Shown here one piece after another: positions 6,237 to 11,663 of a DNA stretch of 11,663 nucleotides. Made by a program: the position numbers and the translations under genes. Source of the DNA: an uncultured Elioraea sp. (GTDB lineage Bacteria; Pseudomonadota; Alphaproteobacteria; Acetobacterales; Acetobacteraceae); NCBI GenBank assembly GCA_937995555.1, contig CALKJX010000233.1, forward strand, positions 1 through 11,663. Reading direction: 5' to 3'. The notes under the pieces were generated by a model. It saw only the letters and a program-made list of their open reading frames with translations, was not told where the DNA came from and searched no databases. Numbering within the stretch: the stretch's first letter is position 1; every line of letters begins with the position of its first letter.

Positions 6237-7328
6237 GTGCCTGACCCGAGCGCCATCCTCACCATCGACCTCGACGCGATCGCGGCGAACTGGCGAGACC
6301 TCGCGGCACGCCACGCCTCCGGCCCGGTCGCTGCGGTGGTGAAGGCGAACGCCTACGGGCTCGGCGCGCTGCCAGTGACGCGCCGCCTGCTCGCCGAGGG
6401 CGCGCGGCACGTCTTCGTCGCCGAGTTCGACGAGGCGCTCGCGCTGCGCGCGAGCGTGCCGCGCGACGTGCCGCTCGCGGTGCTGCACGGGCTGGTCGCC
6501 GGGGCGGAGGCCGAGGCCGAAGCGGCCGGCGTCGTGCCCGTGCTGAACGACCTCGGCGCGCTGCGGCGCTGGAGCATGCACGCCGCCGCGCGCGGGACGC
6601 GCCTGCCCGCGATCCTGCAGATCGATACGGGCATGAACCGCCTTGGCCTCGGGCGGCGCGAGGTCGAGCGTCTCGCCCAGGACCCGGCACCGCTTGCGGC
6701 GCTCGATCTCCGCTATGTGATGACGCATTTCGTCGCCTCCGAGGAGCCGGCGAACCCGCTGAACCGCGAGCAGGTGGCGCGCTTCGACCGGCTGCGCGCG
6801 ATGCTCCCGCCAGCGCCGACCTCGGTCGCCAACTCCTCGGGGATCTTCCTTGGCGACTTCGCCGCCTCCGATCTTGCCCGCCCTGGTGCCGCGCTCTACG
6901 GCATCAACCCCACGCCCGATGCGCCCAACCCGATGCGCACGGTGGTCACGCTGGAGGCGCGCATCCTCCAGATCCGCGAGATCGAGGCGGGCGAGAGCGT
7001 GGGCTACAACTCCACGTGGGTGGCGGCCCGGCCGTCGCGGATCGCAACGGTTGCGGCCGGCTACGCCGATGGCTATCTACGAAGCCTCTCCGGCCGCGGC
7101 GCAGGGCTCGTCGGCGGCCGCGAAGTGCCGCTCGCAGGCCGGGTTTCGATGGATCTCCTCACCTTCGACGTGACCGACGCGCCAGAGGCCGCCCCCGGCG
7201 GGTTCATCCGCCTGCTCGGGCCCGACCTGCCGCCCGATGCGGTGGCGGAGCGCGCGGGCACCAACGCCTATGAGCTCCTGACCTCGCTCGGGGCGCGGTA
7301 TCGCCGCCGGTATCGCGGCGTCGCGTGA
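6237..7328 (+). CDS. alr: Alanine racemase
   Basis: Alr is a pyridoxal-phosphate enzyme that interconverts L- and D-alanine, supplying D-Ala for peptidoglycan. The product has 363 residues, normal for the family. Seen: the PLP lysine in AVVKANAYGLG (Lys36), the barrel motif QIDTGMNRLG, the THFVASEE segment, ANSSG, RPGAALYG, and the second catalytic base in AAGYADGY (Tyr276, equivalent to Tyr265 of the Bacillus enzyme). The beta-domain ends with the conserved AYELLTSLGARYRRRY. The start is a GTG 11 bases after the dnaB stop with a poor Shine-Dalgarno; the homology begins immediately (AILTIDLDAIAAN), so coupling to dnaB translation is likely. Its stop overlaps the mlaE start by 4 bases. In alphaproteobacteria alr commonly follows dnaB. 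Confidence 0.97.
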   Translation: MPDPSAILTIDLDAIAANWRDLAARHASGPVAAVVKANAYGLGALPVTRRLLAEGARHVFVAEFDEALALRASVPRDVPLAVLHGLVAGAEAEAEAAGVVPVLNDLGALRRWSMHAAARGTRLPAILQIDTGMNRLGLGRREVERLAQDPAPLAALDLRYVMTHFVASEEPANPLNREQVARFDRLRAMLPPAPTSVANSSGIFLGDFAASDLARPGAALYGINPTPDAPNPMRTVVTLEARILQIREIEAGESVGYNSTWVAARPSRIATVAAGYADGYLRSLSGRGAGLVGGREVPLAGRVSMDLLTFDVTDAPEAAPGGFIRLLGPDLPPDAVAERAGTNAYELLTSLGARYRRRYRGVA

Positions 7329-8110
7329 ACGCGCTCCTCGATCTGCTCGCCGCGATCGGGCGCGGTTTCTTTGCCGTGCTGTCGGCTGCCGGCAGCGTGA
7401 CGCTGTTCGCGGCGCTTGCGCTGAGCCACGTCGTGCGCCCGCCCTTCTATCCGCGGCTGCTCCTGCGGCAGATGACCGACATCGGCTACTTCTCGCTGCC
7501 GGTGGTGGCGCTGACCGCGATCTTCTCGGGCATGGTGCTAGCGCTGCAGTCCTACACCGGCTTCGCCCGGTTCTCGGCCGAGGGCGCGGTGGCTACGGTG
7601 GTCGTGCTGTCGATCACGCGCGAGCTCGGCCCGGTGCTCGCGGGGCTGATGGTGGCAGGCCGCGTAGGGGCCGCGATCGCGGCCGAGCTCGGCACCATGC
7701 GCGTGACCGACCAGATCGACGCGCTGACCACGCTGTCGACGAACCCGATGAAGTATCTGGTGGTGCCGCGCATCGTCGCCGCCACACTGGTGCTGCCGAT
7801 GCTGGTGCTCGTCGCCGACATCCTCGGCGTGCTGGGCGGCTTCATCGTCGGCGTTTTCAAGCTCGACTTCCACCCCGGCACCTACATGGCGCGCACCTGG
7901 GAGTATCTCGAGTTCCAGGACGTGTTCTCGGGCCTGGTGAAGGCCGCAGTGTTCGGCTTCATCATCGCGCTGATGGGCTGCTACCAGGGCTACCACTCGA
8001 AGGGCGGCGCGCAGGGCGTGGGCGCGGCCACTACCAATGCGGTGGTGTCCGCCTCGATCCTGATCCTGACCTTCAACTACATCATCACCGAGCTGTTCTT
8101 CGCGCGATGA
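7325..8110 (+). CDS. mlaE: MlaE-type phospholipid ABC transporter permease
   Basis: Permease subunit of an Mla-type ABC transporter that moves phospholipids between the inner membrane and the periplasmic carrier. It has 261 residues. Seen: an amphipathic N-terminus, then hydrophobic segments at about 15-35, 55-75, 90-120, 145-180, 203-222 and 238-258. The strongest family block is SITRELGPVLAGLMVAGRVG (96-115) leading to AAELGTMRVTDQIDAL (119-134), the region that contacts the ATPase, followed by YLVVPR. The start is a GTG inside GTGA, overlapping the alr stop, and its own stop overlaps mlaF in ATGA, so alr, mlaE and mlaF are translationally coupled. The family also includes TrgD-like permeases of MCE systems in general; which substrate is carried cannot be told from sequence. 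No mlaD, mlaC or mlaB gene lies in the window. Confidence 0.92.
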   Translation: MNALLDLLAAIGRGFFAVLSAAGSVTLFAALALSHVVRPPFYPRLLLRQMTDIGYFSLPVVALTAIFSGMVLALQSYTGFARFSAEGAVATVVVLSITRELGPVLAGLMVAGRVGAAIAAELGTMRVTDQIDALTTLSTNPMKYLVVPRIVAATLVLPMLVLVADILGVLGGFIVGVFKLDFHPGTYMARTWEYLEFQDVFSGLVKAAVFGFIIALMGCYQGYHSKGGAQGVGAATTNAVVSASILILTFNYIITELFFAR

Positions 8111-8880
8111 GCGGGATGCCGAAGATCCGCATCCGCGGGCTCTGCAAGGCGTTCGGGCCGAAGCGCGTGCTCGACGCGCTCGATCTCGACGTGCCGGCCG
8201 GGCGTGGCTTGGTCGTGATCGGCGGGTCGGGCTCGGGCAAATCGGTGCTGATCAAGTGTATTCTCGGCCTGATCGAGCCGGATGCCGGCATGATCGAGAT
8301 CGACGGGCGGAACGTGCTCGCGATGTCGCGCACCGAGCGCGAGGCGGTGAACGCGCATATCGGCATGCTGTTCCAGCAGGGCGCGCTGTTCGATTCGCTG
8401 CCGGTCTGGGAGAACGTCGCCTTCGGGCTGCTGGCGCGGCGGATGATGGCGCGGCGCGACGCGAAGCCGCGCGCGATCGAGATCCTCGCCCAGGTGGGGC
8501 TTGGCGCGGACGTGGCCGATCTGTCGCCGTCCGAGCTCTCGGGCGGGATGCAGAAGCGCGTGGCACTCGCCCGCGCGATCGCGGCCCGGCCCGACATCAT
8601 GTTCTTCGACGAGCCGACGACGGGGCTCGATCCGATCATGGGCGCGATCATCGACGCGTTGATCGTCGAGCAGGTGAAGCGGCTCGGCGCGACCGCGTTC
8701 TCGATCACGCACGACATGGCCTCGGCGCAGCGCATCGGCGACACGGTGGCGATGATCCATGGCGGCAGGATCATCTGGGTGGGGCCCGCGTCGTCGATCC
8801 GCGAGAGCGGCAACCCCTATGTCGATCAGTTCGTGCGCGGATCGAGCGAGGGGCCCATCAAGATGGAGCTGCGCAAGTAG
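8107..8880 (+). CDS. mlaF: MlaF-type phospholipid ABC transporter ATP-binding protein
   Basis: Cytoplasmic ATPase that powers the MlaE permease. It has 257 residues. Seen: Walker A GGSGSGKS (39-46), Q-loop region GMLFQQGALFDSLPV, signature LSGGMQKR (144-151), Walker B IMFFDEP (164-170, with Asp168 and Glu169), D-loop GLDP, and the switch His in SITHDM. The combination FQQGALFDSLPVWENVAF is typical of MlaF/Ttg2A-type ATPases. The start ATG overlaps the mlaE stop (ATGA) and lacks a clear Shine-Dalgarno, so it depends on mlaE translation. The expected next gene of a complete mla operon, the MCE-domain mlaD, is not here; instead a convergent gene ends 4 bases away. All catalytic motifs are intact. 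Confidence 0.95.
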   Translation: MSGMPKIRIRGLCKAFGPKRVLDALDLDVPAGRGLVVIGGSGSGKSVLIKCILGLIEPDAGMIEIDGRNVLAMSRTEREAVNAHIGMLFQQGALFDSLPVWENVAFGLLARRMMARRDAKPRAIEILAQVGLGADVADLSPSELSGGMQKRVALARAIAARPDIMFFDEPTTGLDPIMGAIIDALIVEQVKRLGATAFSITHDMASAQRIGDTVAMIHGGRIIWVGPASSIRESGNPYVDQFVRGSSEGPIKMELRK

Positions 8881-8884
8881 CCCG

Positions 8885-11663
8885 TCATCGCGGCGCCACG
8901 CGGATCGCGAGCCGCGCCGCGCTCACCCCGTCGATCGCCGCGGCGTGCGCGGCCAGCCGGTCCACGTCCGGATCGGGCAGCGGCGCGAGATCGACTCGCG
9001 CGAGATCGTCCGGCAGCAACGGCAGCACCGGTCGGTGCGCGAACAGGCACACCACCTGCTCCTCCGCGCCGGGCGTTTCGGGCACGATCTGGAACGGCCA
9101 ACCGGGGCCGGGAATCTCCACCGTGCGGCCGGCGGGCACGAAGGCATCCGGCGCGTGCGCGTTCGGCAGCACGCGCACCAGCGAGCCGTCGCCGAAGCGC
9201 CAGAAGCAGGCGAGATGCCCGTCCTCGGCCACGGTCGCGCGCAGCACGATCGGCGTGCCGACCTCGGCCGGCCGGTCGCCGCGGTCGGTCGCGAGACGCG
9301 GCGGGGCCGGGCGCGCGATCGTGCGCGTCGCGGCGGCCGCGACCTCGGCGGAGACGGTTCCGGCTTCCGCGTCCGGCAGCGCCGCGAGCACCGACTCCAG
9401 CGTCTCGCCCAGCGGTTCGAGGGCCGCGCGCAGTCGCGGCGGCAGGCGCTCCACCAGCGGCTCGGCGCCCTGGGCGCAGGCGAAGCGCACGGCCGCGCCG
9501 CCCGTCGCGGGCGCGATCTCGAAGCCCATCGCGGCGTCGGGGATGCGGAGCTCCTGCCCGGCTGTCACGGCCGAGTCCGGTCGTGCCGGATTGGGAAAGA
9601 TGCGCATCACCTGTCCGGCGCCGGTCTGGTAGAAGCAGGCGAGATGGCCGTCGCGGCCCGCCGTGACCGACAGCACCAGCGGCAGGCCCGCGCGCACCTC
9701 GCCGCCCGGGGCGAGCACCACGAGCCGCGGCGGCACGACGGCGACCGAGGCCGGCATGGCGACTGCCGGCGGAGGCGCGGGTGCCGGAGGTGGCGCGGGG
9801 TCGCGCGCAGTGGGTGGCGTCAGCGGGCTGGTCACCGTGCCGTCGTAGCGCGCGGCGAAGCGCCGCCCCTGCAAGCTCAATGCGACCTCGGCGTCGCCGC
9901 CGGCGAGTGCGGCGCGCGGGTTGCCGATCTGCCCGTCGATAGTGATCCGATCGTCGCGCCAAGTGCCGTGCCCGGCGACCGCCGCGGGCGCGTCAAGCCC
10001 ATCGAGCCGGAGCCGCAGCGTCTCGACCGGGAACGGATCGAAGCCGGGCAGGCTGAGCCGCCCGCCCGTCAGCGTGAGTTCGGCCGCGAGGTCGAGCGCG
10101 GCCTCGCGCAGGCTCGGCCCGCGCAGCGTGAGGGCCAGCGTCCCGCTGACCGGCCCCGCCAACGCATCGAGGTCCTCCCCGGTGAGGCCGCGGAACAGCG
10201 TAGCCGCATCGGCCCCGGCGAGATCGAGCGCGGCGGTGGCGGCGAAGGCCGCCGCATCCGTGGCATCGAGCCTGAGCGTCAGCCCAGCGCGGCCGCCGGC
10301 GAGTGCCAGGTCGCGCGCCTCGGCGGAGAGCAGGCCGTCCGCCAACCGGGCGGCAAGTGCGGTGCGGCCGAAGCCGACCCCACCGAACGTCGCCTCCCCG
10401 GCGGCGAGGTCGAGCGCGCCGTCGAACGCGCGCAGCACCTGTCCCGAGCCCGAGGTCGCGATCTCCAGGATGCGGCGGAGATCGGCGGTCTCGGTGCGGA
10501 GGGAAACGGCGAGGCGCGGGCGCACACCGGACCGATTCATCTCCAGCCGCCCCGATGCGGTGCCGCCGGCGAACGCGAAGCGCGCGTCGTCGAGCGCGAG
10601 CGCGCGGTCGGCGACCGCGAGCTGGCCGTCCACCCGTGCGGGTGCGGCAAGCTCCGCGGTGGCCGCGGCCTCGACGCCGAGCCAGCCCAGGAAGTCGGCA
10701 AGATCGCGCGTCTCGAAGCGCAGCCGCCCGCGTGCGGTGAACGGACTGGCCGTGCTGTCGGCCACGAGATGCAGCCGCGCGGCCCCGAGCGTGACCTCGG
10801 CCTCGGTGCCGAGCGCGCTGCCCGTGACCAGCCGCCCGGCCGGCCCGGCGCGCGCGACCAGGTCCACCGGCCGGCCGTTCAGCCGCAATCCGCTCTCGAT
10901 CAGCAGCGGCTGGTCGCGCCCCGTCAGCGTCAGCGCCAGGCGGCCGGCCTCGATCGCCCCGTCGCGCAGGGCCGCGTTCTCCACCACCAGCCGGCCTGTG
11001 CCGTCGAGGGTCGCGAGCAGGTCGGCGGCGGTGCGGCCGCGCGCGACCAGGGCGAGATCCCCGCGCGCGGTGCCGCTCAGCCCGTCCACCCCGGCCTGGG
11101 CCATCATCGGTCCGATCGCGACGTCGCGCAGGTCGAATTCGGTGTCGAGGTGTTGACCATCCTCGCCAGGCGCGAAGGCGAGCCGCCCGACCAGCCGCCC
11201 GCCATAGAGGCCGAGCTCGTGCAGCGCCGCGCTCAGCCGCCCGTCCGTCAGCCCGATCTCGACCGCGGTCGGACCGGCGGTCAGCCCGGCGAGCGCGACT
11301 GTGTCGGCCTCCAGCCGCAGCCCGGCGTCGAGCCGCCGCGCGACCCCGTCCCACGGCCCGGCGGTGAGGCGGTCGAAGGCGGCGGCGAGGTCGAGCCGGT
11401 CGACCGCGATGCGACCGGAGAGCTGGGGGCGGACCGCGCCGGGGGCGGCGACGAGCATGGCGGTGACGCGCGACCCGCCGATGCTGAACCGGGCCTCGTC
11501 CAGCGTCAGCCGGCCGGCGTCGAGACGCAGCCGCCCGGTGCCCTCGATCGCGGCGGTGCGCAGGCTCACGCGTCCGTCGGCGCCGTCGGCGCCGAACCGC
11601 CCGGCGAAGGAGGCGGCCAGCCCGGGGTCGGCGAGAGTGACCGAAAGCTCGGCCGGCCCGCCA
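8885..11663 (-). CDS. AsmA-family protein with tandem C-terminal DUF4384-like domains, partial (N-terminus beyond right edge)
   Basis: 925 residues are visible and the frame stays open to the right edge, so the N-terminus, probably with a membrane anchor, is outside; the GTG at 11569 is not needed as a start. Residue numbers count from the edge. Residues 1 to about 610 are AsmA-like beta-rich repeats: LYGGRLVGRLAF (152-163), VDGLSGTARGDLAL, then LDGTGRLVVENAALRDGAIEA (near 220), followed by a second similar pass with GRLRFETRDLADFLGWLG. AsmA proteins are periplasmic, anchored in the inner membrane, and linked to phospholipid transport to the outer membrane. Residues 611-643 are Pro/Ala-rich. 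Two DUF4384-like domains follow (from 644 and from 787), each starting PPRL and holding DGHLACF, LPN/FPN and IP motifs. Cys676, 729, 819 and 872 are the only cysteines. The DUF4384 name is from recalled family pattern; the fusion's function is unknown. Confidence 0.8.
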   Translation of the reverse strand, partial: GGPAELSVTLADPGLAASFAGRFGADGADGRVSLRTAAIEGTGRLRLDAGRLTLDEARFSIGGSRVTAMLVAAPGAVRPQLSGRIAVDRLDLAAAFDRLTAGPWDGVARRLDAGLRLEADTVALAGLTAGPTAVEIGLTDGRLSAALHELGLYGGRLVGRLAFAPGEDGQHLDTEFDLRDVAIGPMMAQAGVDGLSGTARGDLALVARGRTAADLLATLDGTGRLVVENAALRDGAIEAGRLALTLTGRDQPLLIESGLRLNGRPVDLVARAGPAGRLVTGSALGTEAEVTLGAARLHLVADSTASPFTARGRLRFETRDLADFLGWLGVEAAATAELAAPARVDGQLAVADRALALDDARFAFAGGTASGRLEMNRSGVRPRLAVSLRTETADLRRILEIATSGSGQVLRAFDGALDLAAGEATFGGVGFGRTALAARLADGLLSAEARDLALAGGRAGLTLRLDATDAAAFAATAALDLAGADAATLFRGLTGEDLDALAGPVSGTLALTLRGPSLREAALDLAAELTLTGGRLSLPGFDPFPVETLRLRLDGLDAPAAVAGHGTWRDDRITIDGQIGNPRAALAGGDAEVALSLQGRRFAARYDGTVTSPLTPPTARDPAPPPAPAPPPAVAMPASVAVVPPRLVVLAPGGEVRAGLPLVLSVTAGRDGHLACFYQTGAGQVMRIFPNPARPDSAVTAGQELRIPDAAMGFEIAPATGGAAVRFACAQGAEPLVERLPPRLRAALEPLGETLESVLAALPDAEAGTVSAEVAAAATRTIARPAPPRLATDRGDRPAEVGTPIVLRATVAEDGHLACFWRFGDGSLVRVLPNAHAPDAFVPAGRTVEIPGPGWPFQIVPETPGAEEQVVCLFAHRPVLPLLPDDLARVDLAPLPDPDVDRLAAHAAAIDGVSAARLAIRVAPR
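9047..9733 (-). repeat. Tandem duplicated DUF4384-like domain within the AsmA-family gene
   Basis: Two copies, protein residues 644-729 (nt 9733-9476) and 787-872 (nt 9304-9047), align over 86 positions without a gap; I count 35 identities by hand (about 41%). Both begin PPRL, contain DGHLACF at the same offset and end on a Cys 53 residues later. A helical segment with an LP motif follows each copy at the same offset, so the full unit is about 140 residues. Confidence 0.8.

Noticed and set aside
8890..8920. Nested hairpin (GCGGCGC with GCGCCGC, inner CGCG stem) as terminator between mlaF and the AsmA gene
   Set aside because: It lies inside the AsmA coding sequence, has a wide loop and no T-run; such pairings are common by chance at this GC content.
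9921..11156. A 411-residue plus-strand frame opposite the AsmA gene
   Set aside because: It is Ser/Arg/Pro low-complexity sequence, the complement of the AsmA-like coding region.

Overview
The window is about 11.7 kb of very GC-rich DNA that is almost completely coding. Gene content and order (fabD divergent from rpsF-rpsR-DUF2232-rplI, then dnaB-alr-mlaE-mlaF) fit a chromosomal core segment of an alphaproteobacterium. The DUF2232 membrane gene between S18 and L9, the S18 sequence type and the long insertion before the KQRHGPTG motif of DnaB all point that way. A high-GC Rhodospirillales or Acetobacteraceae-like organism is my inference. I see no mobile elements, tRNA, rRNA or CRISPR.

Layout. 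(1) Positions 1-651, minus strand: the N-terminal two thirds of FabD, cut by the left edge. (2) 652-866: a divergent control region with a promoter on each strand, a strong GC-rich hairpin, and a folded rpsF leader that buries the ribosome binding site of S6. (3) 867-3164: rpsF, rpsR, a DUF2232 membrane protein gene and rplI, packed as one operon and closed by a hairpin at 3172-3194. (4) 3374-4621: a cyclopropane-fatty-acid synthase-family gene with its own promoter. (5) 4693-8880: dnaB, alr, mlaE and mlaF on one strand; alr/mlaE and mlaE/mlaF overlap by 4 bases. (6) 8885 to the right edge, minus strand: a large AsmA-family protein, N-terminus outside the window, converging on mlaF with a 4-base gap.

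How the genes work together. Ribosome assembly (S6, S18, L9) and replication (DnaB) are interleaved with envelope and lipid functions: fatty-acid initiation (FabD), phospholipid tail modification (Cfa family), D-alanine for peptidoglycan (Alr), the membrane and ATPase core of an Mla-type lipid transporter (MlaE, MlaF), and an AsmA-like protein of the class linked to inter-membrane lipid transport.

Most unusual point. The AsmA-like protein carries a proline-rich linker and two tandem DUF4384-like domains at its C-terminus. The two copies align without gaps, repeat with a 143-residue period, and each has a Cys pair 53 residues apart. These four cysteines are the only ones in the 925 visible residues, which suggests one disulfide per domain in the periplasm. 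I do not know this architecture as a described system. The other notable point is the predicted S6-S18 autoregulatory leader of rpsF.
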